From the NCBI GenBank assembly GCA_002914805.1, contig JXTB01000342.1:356857-420856 (forward strand): DNA of 64,000 nt, written 5' to 3'. Below, one piece after another: positions 49,336 to 62,359 of the stretch; the stretch's first letter is position 1, and the number at the start of each line of letters is the position of its first letter. The position numbers were made by a program, and so were the translations under genes. The DNA is from Parasponia andersonii (taxonomy: Eukaryota > Streptophyta > Magnoliopsida > Rosales > Cannabaceae). Below the pieces are notes generated by a model, which was given only the letters and a program-made list of their open reading frames with translations, searched no databases and had not been told where the DNA came from.

Positions 49336-52300
49336 TCATCTGCCAGTGAATACCCCACTGAAGACCTGGCCGTTCCCTCCAAGTGATGCTTCCCACTCTA
49401 TTGAGGACATCACTATTTGAGACAGTGTCACCACAATATCCCTCATCTCTGGTCTGTCCACTGCTTCTTCACGTAAGCACAACTCCGCAACTTCTGTCAT
49501 CTGCCAAATAGTACCAACAACATCAAGAATAAGACTATCTTTATTTATATACAAAACAAAGTCCCACTAGGTAATTTTTTGAGTTGGGCACTGTTAAATT
49601 CTTAGTTCTATAAATGGGGTCCTTGAAAACTTGTGTTTTGAACTTTTTCAAGTATAAAGATCAGTACATAATAAAACTTTGATAACAATAATGGGCTTTT
49701 CTCTGTTAAATCTATGTCTCAAATGAGGAAGATAAAGGAGACTCGTAGAGTTGGGTGACCAACCTTGAAGACATCCTCACTAGGGTAGCTGCCCCGGAGA
49801 TTTCCGTCTATTTCGGCTTCTAAAGCTGATTCTGGATCTTCATCTTGGAATATTCTTTTAACCTGATCATGTGGTGCAAAACAGAAGTCAGCTTCTTTAG
49901 TTCTTAGTTACGTTCAAAAGGATTTTGTTAGCCGTAACGCATTATTATGATGGACAGTCCTGATTGCACAGACATGTCATGTATGTGCATTGCAGGCCTC
50001 ATGTTCACAAGTGAAGATACAATACAGAACTTTGATTTGTATTTTCTTTTCTTTACGTTTGTTATGTTCCTATATAACAATGAAGAGCCAAGCCAATCCC
50101 ATTGGATAGGGAAAAGTTGTTTGGATTCTTTGATAGACAAGACAGCTTCAAATTGCAGGCCTAGAAGAAACCACATGTTATTGGCTGGGACAAAAGCTTT
50201 TCAAGAAGATAATGTGTTTTGTTAATGATTTTCATCTTCTTTCTCTTTTCATAAGGAATTATAGTTTTCAACTTACAACTGTTATTAGAGATTTCATCTT
50301 GTTAGGCTCTCGGTTGTCACGGATAAGTGCGCGTTGCCCTGTAATCAGCTCAGCTAGTTCCACTCCAAATGCAAATACATCTGTTTTCGGGGTGACCTGA
50401 AGCTCCTTCACCGATCTTTCAAAAGATTTTTATAGAATGTGAGAAACAAAGTAGTATATTTTGTTTGCATGAGAAAATGATCGAAATGATATCGAAGAGA
50501 ACTTGAATCCACTGTATTATTGAACTTACTCTGGAGGAAGGTAGCCTGGTGTGCCAACTAGTCGTGTCGCTATGAAATCCTCTTCATTGGCTCGTTCAAC
50601 AAGCTCTGCTAACCCAAAATCTGTTACCTGTTGAAATGGATGCCGGGTAGTGGTCAATTTTAGTATATAGTTTTAAAACTAGAGCTATGTTATATTTAAA
50701 CATGGTTGTCCACTCAAATTTTTATCAGAATTTGTCATGTAGCGGAAGATGACTATTAAGGAACTAACTGGTTTGAAATAGCTAACTTGATCATAGGAGT
50801 AACGGATAAGCACTTCTTGATATTATACAGGATCATGATTTAGATACCTTAGCTCTGAGGCCCTCATCAAGTAGGATGTTAGTTGTTTTTATATTACGGT
50901 GCACATACCGTGCTTTTGTAAGGTCATGAATGTACTCAATACCCTTTGCAGCGCCAAGTGCAATCTGTGCTCTTGCAGTCCAGGACAGAGGCTGGTGACC
51001 TGATTCAATAGCATTCTTTTCTAGTCAATTTCTTATTTTTTGCTTTACAGCGTAAGACAAGGATTCTTGCTCAAGTGAAGTTTTGAAGTTCTATCTTGAG
51101 AAATTATTTCTGAATTGAAGGCTTGCAATGTTGTGCTAATAATCTCATTCATTGAACAAGAATGTATGAATGAATAAAGCCCTTCTAAGACTTGTTAATT
51201 AAGATGTATTCTGATAAAGAGCACTAGAATCTTGCTCTAGGTAAATATGCAAAGCCTCCATATTTCAGTGCTAGCACATGAAGAAACAGATAAGTACTTG
51301 AATTTTATGTATTTGAGCCAAGAAAATTCATCCAACAAACTCAGAAGCATTTGCACCAGTTACTCGAAATACCTTTCAATAACGGATCATGAAGATGATC
51401 GCTCAGTGATCCGTTCGGAACATACTCGTAAACCAAGTAGAGGTGGTCATCTCCACTAGCATACCCCAAAAGCTCCACCTAAAGACAAATTTTTACATGT
51501 GAATGAGAGCTTTTCCTTTCAACATATCAGTGAAAAGAGCTTGTATAGAATTTATTTGTTTACTCACCACGTTTATATGATGGATCTTGCATAAGACCTT
51601 TAGCTCTGCAAAGAACTCCTTCGATTTATTCGATCTCATCTTCTTTATGGCAACCTCCTGAAGTTGAAATGTTTAGCATTTTCAGTCATGAGTAACCTAA
51701 AAATAAGTAGAGGAGACTTTCCATACCTTCTCTCCTAGTATGCCAAAATACACACACCCATATCCCCCCTCTCCTACTTTCTTACTTTCGTCAAAGTGTC
51801 CAGTGGCCTCTTCGATCGCCTCAAGACTAAATACTACAGTTTTTTCTGAATGAAAATCTGCCACATATATACAATTTCATGGATTAGTATAACCGTAATC
51901 ATCTCTCTTAGTCCAGAAAGTCTTCTAGTCATAGCTAATAAAAGGCATATTAAGCATAGATCAATACATAAATAAAACTAGTTTTGGACATAAGCAAGTG
52001 TTTTTTTTTTCGGTCTCACCTTCAAAATTTTCTTTAGGAAGGAAAGGATTCTGCAAGGAGAGAGATTTTTTAGTAGTCACAATTTTTGATAGGACTTGAG
52101 GATCTTCCACTTTCTTTTGCTGCAATCTTTTTCTTCTGAGAAGAATGACCATCAATGCACCAGTTGAAAGCAGCGTCACAATTAACAATATACCAGTTAC
52201 AATTTTCCACTTCTCTCTCGTACCTGATGGCAAAGAAAATAAACAACAACATATATAGTGAACTTCCTACAAAGGATCATCAATTATCGTGTACTAAATT

Positions 52301-53123
52301 CTGGGATTCCTGCATGCAAGTATATCACGTATAGATGTATTTCATTTCTTATGCATTCTTACTCAAAACAGATATACATACATATAGACGTGCGCGCGCA
52401 TGTATGTGTGTTTTGGCTAAGCAATTTTCAATTTTCAAGCCAATGATTTGTTCCATATATCAAACAGAGCTCACCCGTTGATGTTTTAATTCCATTTTTC
52501 TCCTTGGGCACAAACAAGACCCAGCCTACCTCAATGAAAGCAGGGTTTTGAGTCAAATATCCATTCAATCTCACCAAGTTGTCGAATTTGGCTGACAACA
52601 GATTTGCAATATTTTATAGTGTATCATGGTCCTGAACTGTGTAGGTTACCACAATTCCGGAGTCACTTTCTAGACAACCACAAAGAAGATGCATGGTAAA
52701 ATTTTTATCAGGCTTGAAATATTGGACTTCTTCTTCAAATCTCCAAGCTTGTCCACTATAGTACTTAGCTGAAACATCTAGAAAAGTGTCATTTAATTTG
52801 ACGTTGTAGGTCGTGTTGTAAAAATATCCGGTTACGCCAAACATGGATGAGCAGGAACAAGGTACTGTTATGAGGTAATCTTCCCTGTTGTTATGCATTA
52901 TGGACTCAATTTGGGAGGATGCGTTGACCTTGTAATAAGCAGCAATTTCTTTTATTGTGAGACCTTCATTGATATGGTACAATGAAGCATTACACGCCTT
53001 GATTTGTGCCGAGCAGTTAAAAGGGTACATAAGAGATTCTTTCATAGACACATGGAGTGTAAAAACTCGAGAACAAAGAGGGAACATAAGGAGAAGATAG
53101 GGAAGGAGATGATGGGTTGCCAT
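49336..53123 (-). pseudogene. LysM receptor-like kinase, LYK3/EPR3 type, with a premature stop
   Basis: Plasma-membrane LysM receptors bind chitin-like or exopolysaccharide glycans. Ten exons join in phase on minus: 53123-52475, 52223-52020, 51857-51727, 51657-51568, 51478-51373, 50999-50848, 50627-50530, 50415-50277, 49862-49764, 49500-49336 (611 codons). Signal peptide, ectodomain with 'CSAQIKAC', 'PCSCS' and 'CGC' cysteine patterns and LysM repeats, membrane helix in exon 2 ('GILLIVTLLSTGALMVILL'), then kinase: glycine loop 'VGEGGYGCVYFG', 'VAIKKM', 'FFAELKVLCKIHH', 'DFGLAELV', 'GTPGYLPPE'. The end 'SSIEWEASLGGNGQVFSG' is typical of the LYK3/EPR3 clade. Two defects: an in-frame TAA at 52616-52614 (codon 170, where Ser is usual in LysM3), and the catalytic HRD is HRN ('[14 protein letters not shown]'). 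A gypsy element begins about 145 bp upstream. If the TAA is a sequencing error it would still encode a predicted pseudokinase. Confidence 0.88.
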
Positions 53124-53267
53124 GGTTTTTGGAATTGGATTTTTCTCTTTGAAGAACAGAAAGAAGTAATGGCAACGTTGGCGTTACACAACAAAGTTTG
53201 GCAATGTTGGAGTTACACACCATACTTTGTTCTCTTTGTCATAACTGGTTTGTTTGTTTTTTCAATA

Positions 53268-53693
53268 AACCAAAGCAAATGCCCAAAATTCTAAAACTCA
53301 ATCTATTTTATTGGTTAGTAGAATATTTTTGTGTATTAGGTATTATAGACTTATTTATTTAAAATGTATTAGGTTCTTTAGCTTATTTATTTGAAATGTG
53401 TTATGTGAACAATTTGTTTATTTAAAGTATTCAAGGTGAACAATTTATTTATTTAAGTATGTTTAGTTGGTAGATATCAGGTATATGATTGTAAGTTTCT
53501 TAGAATTATTTTATTGGATAGTTTAGATTAATCCTAAACTTGTATAAATAGCCTTCATTGGCAAGAGTTGTAATCATCCAATCTTTAATCACATCTTAGT
53601 TTTCTCTTTTAAATTCTCTTTGAGAACTTTATTTGTTTCTCTTCTCGTTGTGAGAACGCAAGTTAGAGCAAAATCTAGTAATCCGCTGCATCA
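53268..53693 (+). repeat. 5' LTR (5' truncated) of the degenerate gypsy element
   Basis: Aligns with 58524-58954. Ends 'ccgctgcatca', followed by the PBS. A TATA-like 'ttgtataaatagcc' lies near 53538. Confidence 0.82.
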
Positions 53694-54189
53694 ATTGGTA
53701 TCAGAGACTACCTCTGTATCAGACAGAGCTTTCCTATTCCCGTCACTGTACATTATTTTCATAAAAAAAAAATCCTTATTTCATCATCACCTTCGCTATC
53801 TAATCTTTACCATCACCTTCCTATAATAATTATTTACCACACATACACATATAATCCTTTCATACACTATCTTTGTTTCTGAAAAAAAAAAAATACAAGA
53901 AGTGTATATCAAGATTTCCTCCTTAGAGAATTTGCTTCATTCCTTTAACAAGGTAATATATACATTTTTATAATCTTTAATTTTTTTTTTACTGTTTAAA
54001 TTTTTGAGAGTTTTATTTTTCTTTACTTTTAAGAGTTTGTACTATTTTCTTTTCTCTAAAAAAAAAAAAGAGTAAAAAAAAGTAATTATATTTTTCTTTA
54101 CTTTTAAAAGTTTATACTATCTTCTTTCCTATAAAAGCAAAAAAAAAAAAAAAAGGTAAAAAAATATTAAAAAAAAATATCGGATGGAG

Positions 54190-55650
54190 AGTCTAGCCAA
54201 CAAAATCCCGTTGTAGAAGAGTTTGCAATAGAAGAGTCAGTGGATGCACTTGATAGAAGATTGCAGAATTTAGAGACAATGCTTACAAATTTGACTCAAC
54301 ACTTTCTTGGGAAACGAAACAACAATTATGAACGACAGAGACATGAAGAAGTTGATCCTTTTGGAAATTTTAGGCATATCAAGATCAATTTTTTCAAGAT
54401 AAAGATTCTAGTGAAGACCATGAAGAACCAGCTACGCTTAGAAACAATCAAGGACTTCGGCAAAATAACTATCGCATGAAGATCGAGATTCTGTAATTTA
54501 ATGATCTATTCGTGATTGAAGAATTCCTTAATTAGCTAGCTGAAGTAGAAAAGTTCTTTGATTATTAGGGCACTCCAGAATACTTGAAAGTCAAATTAGT
54601 GGCTTATCGACTCAAAGGAGGTGCGTTAACTTGGTGGGATCAATTAAAAGCGACACGTATTCGGTAAGGGAGAAACAAAGTTTACACTTGGCGACGGATG
54701 AAACAATTGATGATCGAGCACTTCTACCTCCAAATTACAAACAAGCACTTTTTAGTCGATATCAATACTGCCAACAAGCATACTAGATAGTACAAGAATA
54801 CATAACCGAGTTTCATAGACTAACTACCCGAGTGGATATTCGAAAATCTGAAAGTTAAAAGATTTCTAGACTCATTGATGGACTTCGTGCAAACATATAA
54901 GACGAGGTATTCAAATAATCTCATAATACTTTGTCTAGTGTAATTCAACTCACTTTGAAAATTGAAACTCAGCTCAACAAAGGAGCAAATCGTAATTCAA
55001 CAATCTCTCAATCTTCTACACCACCATAAAAATCTGATTTGAATAAAGGAAAGGCCATAGCAAGACCACACGATGAATTAGTAAGACCAACTCCTTCTCA
55101 CAATCAACCAACTGCTCGACTACAAAGGGAAATAACTAACGACAACACTAACAACCCTTATGCAGTCCTGAGAGGTAATAAGTATTATCGTTGTGGACAA
55201 ACAAGCTACTATTTAAATCAATGTTAGTAGAATAAACCTATTAATCTAACCACACATGATGATGATGTCGAAGGGGACGAGGCGTATTTCAAGAATGAGG
55301 AGTACGTAGATGAAGTTGAACCTGAAGAAATTATTTATGGAGATGAAGATATTTCCTTGATGATAAGACGATTGATGTATACACTAAAGAAGGAAGAAGA
55401 CATGCAATGATACAACATCTTCGAGACTCATTATATGGTTGAACAATGAGTTTGTGATCTTCTCATTGATAATAGGAGTAGTGAGAACATTGTATTCAAG
55501 ACTATGATGGAAAAGTTACAAATACCAACCCAACCATATACTGCCATGTATCGCATTGGCTAGATCAAAGACGTCAGTGAAATAAAGGTGACATCACAAT
55601 GTCAAATTCCTTTCTCCATCGATAAATACAAAGATGAGGTATTATGTGAT
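54190..55650 (+). pseudogene. Gypsy gag and protease remnants
   Basis: 54240 opens 'MDALDRRLQNLETMLTNLTQ'. The gag core ('KLVAYRLKGGALTWWDQLKA' in pieces, 54580-54650) and a knuckle remnant ('YYRCGQTSYYLNQC', near 55190) follow. A protease-like stretch with 'DNRSSENIV' lies near 55470, where D-G/N-G-S-S is usual. Many stops. Confidence 0.78.
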
Positions 55651-56019
55651 GTTTTGATATAGATACTTGTCATATGTTGCTTGGTTAACCATGGCAATTC
55701 GATTTAAACACCATGCATAATGGAAAAGCTAACACAAACAGCTTCTATAAGGATAATATAAAAATTATTCTAGCTCCTATGAAGCTGCAAAATAACCAAA
55801 CAACCTTCTTTTTGTACCTAAAAAAGTATATACTCCTACTAATATTCCTGTGTAAGTTCAAATATTATTGTCTGAATTTGAAGACATCGTTCCTGAGGAG
55901 TTACCTGCTAGCTTACCACCCCTATGAAATATTCAATACTAGATTGATCTTATTCCTAGAGCAAGTCTACTGTACTACCACATAAGTCTTAAGGAGTATG
56001 AGATCCTACAAATATAAGT

Positions 56020-57170
56020 CGAAAACCTCCTCAAGAAAGGGATGATTAGAGAAAGTATGAGTTCCATGGTTGTACCTGCACTCCTAATACTGAAGAAAGA
56101 CGAAAGTTAGAGGATGTGCATTGATAGTCAGGCCATCAACAAGATTACGATACGATATCGATTTTCTATTCCACGATTGGATGACATACTTGATAGATTG
56201 GGAGGATTAAAGCTCTTTTCCAAAATTGATTTGCATAGTGGATACCATCAGATTCGTATTCATCCTAGAGATGAATGGAAGACTACATTCAAAATACATG
56301 AAAGACTATACAAGTGGTTACTTATGTCATTCGGTCTATCCAATGTCCCGAGTACTTTCATAAAGTTAATGAATCAGGTATTTCAACCCCTTCATTGGAA
56401 GATTTGTCGTCGTTTATTTTGATGATATTTTGGTCTATAATCAGAATCAAAAAGAACATTTACAACACTTGACCGAAGTTTTTAATACACTTTATAAGAA
56501 TTAGTTGTATGTCAACCTGAAAAATGTAGCTTCATGACTGATAGCTTAGTCTTTTTAGGCTTTATTGTAAGTTCTGATGGAATCAAAATTGATCAAAATT
56601 AGGTAAGAGCTATCCGAGAATAGCTAATACTGAAGACCATTATAGAAATTCGGAGTTTTTATGTCTTGCAACGTTCTGATACATGATTTGTGAGAAACTT
56701 TAGTAGTATAGCCGCACCACTCACCGAATGTTTGAAGCAAAAGCAATTCTTTTGGACAGAAGAAGTGGAACAGAGTTTTGCTATCTTGAAGTAAAAACTT
56801 ACAAATACACCCATCCGTGCACTTTATGACTTCAATAAAATTTTCGAAGTAGACTGTGATGCTTCTGGCACAAGAGTTAGAGCTGTTCTATCTCAAGATA
56901 TGAAGCCGATAGTTTTTTTTAGTGAAAAGCTTAGTGAAGCCAGAAAGAAGTGGTCAACGTACGAACAAGAATTATATACGGTTATTCGTACATTACAACA
57001 ACAAGAGTCATATCTAGTACAGAAGAAATTCATCCTCAATACAGATCATCAAGCTCTTAAGTACCTCAACAACTCTTCCAAAGTAAATCGAATGCATGCT
57101 CGATGGATTGCCTATATCCAAAAGTTCACTTTTTCTCTCAGGCATAAGTTAGGATAATTAAACAATGTTG
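56020..57170 (+). pseudogene. Gypsy reverse transcriptase and RNase H
   Basis: 56114-56422 has '[20 protein letters not shown]' and '[20 protein letters not shown]'. A 'YFDDILVY'-like active site follows near 56420 in another frame. RNase H is seen at about 56850-57157 ('VDCDASG', 'KLSEARKKWSTYEQELY', 'TDHQALKYL'). Frameshifts and stops separate the pieces. Confidence 0.85.
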
Positions 57171-57178
57171 CTAATGTA

Positions 57179-58446
57179 TTGAGTCATCGAGTTATATTAT
57201 TGACTGTTGTTCAAAATGAGATAATCAATTTTGATTATTTAAAAGACTTATACACTAATAGTGAAGATTTCAAGGAAGAATGGGAGAAGTGCATTAGTGG
57301 AGTTGCCAAAAAACATCAAATACATGATGGTTTTCTATATTTTCAAATCCGTTTATGTATTCTACGAGGATCTCTCAGAGAACACATCATTCAGGAGCTA
57401 TATGCAGGAGGGTTAGGAGGACACATGAGACGAGAAAAAACTATCTCATTAGTGGAAGCTAAATACTTTTGGCCACATCTTAGGCATGATGTTGAGAAAT
57501 TTGTCAAATATTGTTATATATGCCAGACTACAAAGGGACAAGTTCAAAACACTATGTTATACATGTCCCTTTTTATTCTTGATACACCTTGGGAAGATTT
57601 GTTCATGGATTTCATCTTAGGACTACTGCGAACACAAAAGGTTCAGATTCTATCTTTGTTGTGGTAAATCGTTTTTCAAAAATGGCTTATTTTATTCCCT
57701 GCAAGAAAACTTCAGATGCTACCTATATTGCTCAATTGTTCTTTCGAGAGATTGTTCGTCTGCATGGGTTACCAAGGACAATAGTCTCTGATCGCGATAG
57801 TAAATTCCTCAGTCATTTTTGGTATACTTTATGGACGAGACTTGATATCACCTTCCAATTTAGTAGCACTTGTCATCCCCAAATAGATAAGCAAACTAAA
57901 GTCACTAATCACACACTGGGGAATATTTTACGGTGCTTGATCAAAGAAAGCCCTAGACAATAGGGAATATCCTACCACAAGTTAAGTTTGCTTACAACAA
58001 TGTGCCAAATTATTCCTGCAGTAAATATTTATTTGAAATTGTTTATATTCGTCCTCCGTTGCATACTCTCGACTTGGTATCTTTACCAAAACTTTCAGGG
58101 ATGAGTATTATTGTCGATCATTTGATTAATAAGACGATCCACATCCATGAAAAAGTAAAAAAAAAAGTTAGAAGAGTCTACTGCAAAATACAAGGCTAAT
58201 GCTGACAAGCACAGAAGATTCAAAACTTTCAAAGAGGACGATTTTATAATGTTTCATTTATGTAAAGAAAGACTTCCAACAAGGGAATATAATAAACTCA
58301 AGCAAAAGAAAATTGGCCTCTCTCGCATCATTCAAAAAATTAATGATAAAACATACATCATTGATCTACCAGATAGTTACACAATTTCTAAGACCTTCAA
58401 TGTTCAAGATCTATACGAGCATCATGGACCGAAAGTCATACCTTGA
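57179..58446 (+). pseudogene. Gypsy integrase
   Basis: Zinc-binding part ('KYFWPHLRHDVEKFVKYCYIC') and core ('[19 protein letters not shown]', '[15 protein letters not shown]', '[13 protein letters not shown]') lie in two overlapping frames (57179-57667 and 57589-57963). The C-terminal part (58249-58446) ends 'TFNVQDLYEHHG'. DGQTE is changed to DKQTK, removing the third catalytic acid. Confidence 0.85.
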
Positions 58447-58488
58447 GTAACTCGAGGACAAGTTTTTTTTTTTCAAGAGGGGGAGAAC

Positions 58489-58954
58489 TGATGCAGTAGC
58501 CCACAAACATATAAGACCTAAGCCAAGGTCCAAAATTTCAAGACCCAATCTAATGAACATTTCATTGGTTGGTAGAATACTTTTGTGTGTTAGGTATTAT
58601 AGACTTATTTATTTAAAATGTATTAGGTAATTTAGCTTGTTTATTATTTTTTTGACGTGTATTATGTGAACAATTTGTTTATTTAAAGTATTCTAGGTGA
58701 ACAATTTATTTATTTAAGTGTGTTTGGTTGGTAGGTACTAGGTATATGGTTGTAAGTTTCTTAGAATTATTTTACTAGATGGTTTAGATTAATCTTAAAC
58801 TTGTATAAATAACTTTCATTGACAAGAGATGTAATCATCTAATCTTCAATCACATCTTAGTTTTCTTTTCTAAATTCTCTTTGAGAATTTTACTCGTTTT
58901 TCTTCTCATTGTGAAAACACAAGTTAGAGCGAAATTTAACAATTCGTTGCGTGA
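58489..58954 (+). repeat. 3' LTR of the degenerate gypsy element
   Basis: Begins 'tgatgcagtagcccac' after the polypurine tract. The end 'ttgcgtga' corresponds to 'ctgcatca' of the other LTR. Many substitutions separate the two. Confidence 0.85.
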
Positions 58955-60922
58955 AAAAGAAAGAGTTGTATAATATCAGACAAAGAGAGTAACAAGGTAT
59001 TGTTATTTATACATAAATCTGTTTTCAGATGGGATTTTTATATAAAGAACATCTCATCGATTATTACAACTTTTTCATCTGATAACATCAAACGGATTGT
59101 TCATGATATCAGGAATGGCCGGGTCGTATTATCAGACAAAAGCTAAAGTCAAATGCCCATAAAATTTCTCAATCTAAATGAAACAGAGTTCAACGCTGAC
59201 ACGACATACAGCTTTACTTTGACGGGCAGTGTTACATGCTCCAATACAATGCTCATAAGACGTAAGTGTAAGTTTTACTTACAATTTTGTGGACATATAA
59301 GTAACCCAATAATTCATCTAAAGCGGTCTTAGTGTAAAATGAACTATGCTCACAATCATCCATAGCTGATATTTCAGCATTATGGGTCTACAAAAATAAA
59401 TGATTGTGATAATTGTCATGTAAGCCAATTTTGGTAGTAACATTAATTACAAGGGCCCTGCTAGCATGGTTGGCTATTCCTAAGTCCATTTTCGGAAATT
59501 TGTGTTATGTGGACAAGAACATGATTTTCTTTAAGTCAAACCCCAAATAATAGGGCCTGTTCAACTCTACGAAGGGCTAAGTTTGTTCTGTCTTTTTAAT
59601 TCATTCTATGTCAATGAATAAGACGAATGTGGTTTTCTCCTTGGTGGGAAAGCCCTTTTTTTCTCACTTGGTTTCACTGATTTCACCCTCTCTCCTGTTT
59701 TATTTTCTCTTTTCATTGCAAAGCAATCTAAATGCTGTACTTGAGTCTATTATTGAATCCAAGCAGCGGTCCAAAATATTGTCAACCAAGTGAAAAACAA
59801 ACTTCCCTCCTGAATCAACAAAGAGGTAATGAAACTTAATTAAATTATTATTAGAATTAGGGAGTCAGAAACAAGTGCTGACTAGTCTTTTCTTATTGTA
59901 TGCAACTATGCATAGATATTCTTTGCCGGCTAAAGGAAACCACATGCATTTTGCCATTTCAGGACCGGGACAAGTTGGATTATGCATTTTGGAGGAGGAT
60001 CTACTTAGAAAGACAAGTCCAACAGGAGGCCTACTACATTATAGCAGGCCCAGTTCCTACGAATGAAAAGAGTCCAATTAAGTCCAACCCATCAGTTTGT
60101 CAGGCCTGGTCCATTGGTCTTTCCATGTAGGAAACTTTTGGATTGGCGGTTCCAGTTGCACACCTATGATTCAGATTGACTTTTGACTTGTGAGCTCCAT
60201 ATCTTGGCAATGGATCCAAAAACGGATAATGATCATCTCACTTTGGACTTTTGGTCTACCGCAGAATTATTTAATAGTATCTTTTTAAACATATTAATTT
60301 GAAGATGGAGCAACTTATCTAATGGAGAACGTAGATTTGTAAGTACAATCCAAATTCGCCACTTAAGATATTTGAACCAAACCATTGACCAAATTAAGTA
60401 ATGGAACGACAATTTAGTGGCTTTTTGGGACTCTTTTCTCCCGGACAAACTAGGAAATGACACACGACATTAAGGCAACCTCCGGTCTCGACCTTGTCTT
60501 TCGGACCAAGATCAAACAATATTGCAATATTTCATTTCTGTTCGCAACCCCAGAAGTCTTTGCTCTTATTGACCTCTTCTTCAATTACTGGTCATAACAA
60601 AATCTAGAAAAAACTATATTTAGAACTTAAACTAATAATAATGCCTTCAAAGCATTCAAAAACAAGAAACCAAACAGAATCTCAACTCTACCTCCCATTA
60701 ATACAGCCACAACAAGCAGGCAGAAGAGATTGAAAAACCTTAAGCAAACAACCATGCAATAACCGATCAGTGAATGAACATGAATTAACTGTTACGTCCA
60801 AAGAGAAGGAAAATCCATTCAACACGGTTTTATGCATGATGTTCTAAAGACAAGCCTTACGTCGAGTCTAATTTGTGCCATTGCCGAAAACTTTCGAACA
60901 ACTCCCTTTTTTACAAGGTGAG
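58955..60922. other. Intergenic sequence upstream of the peroxidase gene
   Basis: No gene found. Sequence is less AT-biased than the other intergenic stretches from about 59450 on. Several short open frames near 59600-60130 and on minus at 60233-60463 show no domain. The peroxidase promoter must lie at the right end; no convincing TATA box was identified. Confidence 0.5.
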
Positions 60923-62020
60923 ATGAAGAGGGTTCACGTAGTTCTTGTGGTGATCCCCTTGTCTTTACTCCTCCTTCCCTCGGCATTCTCTGGCACCAGT
61001 GACCATCACATGCGCGTTGGGTTTTACAGCGACAAATGCGTCCAAGTCGAGTTTATCGTGGCTAACATGGTAGCCAGGGCATTCTTTGAGGATCCAGGCG
61101 TTGCAGCTGGTTTGATTAGGCTATTTTTCCATGATTGCTTCGTCAAGGTAAGTCATCTAATGCCTCCATTGCATTCTAAATAGCTAATTGTATTTTTTAA
61201 TGGTTTGTGGCCATTAACGTATATGAAAATTTTACAGGGTTGCGATGCTTCGATTCTGCTGGATTCCACACCCTCTGGTGAACCTGTGGAGAAGGATTCA
61301 CCTGCCAATGGAAAATCCCTTAGAGGTCTTCAGCTCATTGATGATATCAAGGCCCAAATAGAGGGGCAATGCCCAGAGACAGTTTCCTGTGCCGACATAA
61401 TGGCATTTGCTGCTCGGGAAGCTATTTTCCTGTCTGGTCTTCCCTACCATCCTGTCCGAGCCGGCCGCCGTGACAGCCGTACTTCACGTGCTGCTGATGT
61501 TTATGGAAACCTCCCTATTCCAATGATGTCCGTTGAAGACCTGACGAAACTCTTTGAGAGTAAAGGATTGACAGTAGAAGATTTGGTTGTTTTATCCGGT
61601 GCGCACTCAATCGGCAAAGTACATTGCATAATGTTTAATTACAGGCTGAATCTCAGTTCAGATGATCCCTATAACCCTCCCATGGAGCCATCCTATGCTG
61701 CTTATCTGAGAAAACTGTGCAACCGGCTGAATTTAAAGACTGATGAAGAGAAAGAGAAGGTAGTTGTGCAGTTTGATCCCGTTTCATCATTCAGACTCGA
61801 TACTGGTTACTATTCGAACCTGTTGAAAGGGAGAGGTTTGCTCCAGTCGGATCAGGCACTGGCCACAGATCCACAAACCAGTCGAATTGTGAGTAAAATG
61901 GCTGTTAGTCCTACATCGTGGTCTTGGAAGTTTGTCAATGCCATGATTCGGCTTGGAGACTTAAACGTGCTCACTGGAAATGAAGGTCACATAAGGAAAA
62001 ATTGTCGGGGCACTAAGTGA
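60923..62020 (+). CDS. Class III secretory peroxidase
   Basis: Heme peroxidase (EC 1.11.1.7) of the plant secretory class, acting in wall or apoplast oxidation of phenolics with H2O2. Exons 60923-61147 and 61238-62020 (GT/AG, phase 0) give 335 residues, a normal length. The ATG at 60923 opens a signal peptide ('VLVVIPLSLLLLPSAFS'). Seen: distal histidine in '[20 protein letters not shown]', 'VSCADIMAFAAREA', proximal histidine in 'VVLSGAHSIGKVHC', and 'LDTGYYSNLLKGRGLLQSDQ'. Only one intron, in the usual first position after FHDCFV, remains of the common three. The first cysteine context is 'YSDKCVQVE' rather than the usual C-P. The paralogue group cannot be fixed by eye. Confidence 0.95.
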
Positions 62021-62359
62021 CGTTCCCCAGCTAGTTTGGATAATTTGTTGGTTCAATTTGTGTGCTAGGTTCTTATCCTTATAACTTTGTCATTATTGTC
62101 TAGTACACATGATTTGTAGAATTTTGGTTTCATTTATGTACGTCTCTGGTCAAAGAAACCTTTCTAGGACCAAATTACTGAAGAAAAAGCAAGAGCTAAG
62201 ATGCCATTGAGCTATTTGAATTCCTAACATCAGCAACTTGAGTGGTTGACAATGAGATTAGAACAATAGTCAGGATGAATATTTTTTGGCTGTATGAGGT
62301 AAAAATACAGCTTATAACAACAACTGCCTAGAAAGTTAAATATGCAAAGGAACGAACAA
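62021..62359. other. Short intergenic region between convergent genes
   Basis: Separates the stop codons of the peroxidase (plus) and the PHS1-like gene (minus) by 339 bases; it should carry both 3' UTRs. Nothing else seen. Confidence 0.6.

Larger units (their letters stand above)
53268..58954 (+). mobile_element. Degenerate Ty3/gypsy retrotransposon
   Basis: LTRs at about 53268-53693 and 58489-58954. PBS 'ttggtatcagag' follows the 5' LTR at 53695; the polypurine tract 'aagagggggagaac' precedes the 3' LTR. Internal order is gag, protease, RT, RNase H, integrase. The RT ('[20 protein letters not shown]', '[13 protein letters not shown]') and integrase ('DFILGLLRT', '[14 protein letters not shown]', '[15 protein letters not shown]') resemble the CRM/Reina side of the gypsy tree; no chromodomain was recognised by eye. 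Stops are frequent. The first about 35 bases of the 5' LTR are missing or unrecognisable, and no clear target duplication was found. Confidence 0.88.

Noticed and set aside
60875..60922. Upstream in-frame extension of the peroxidase start
   Set aside because: The extension begins with GTG, not ATG, and would place polar residues before the signal peptide. The ATG at 60923 gives a standard secretory start.
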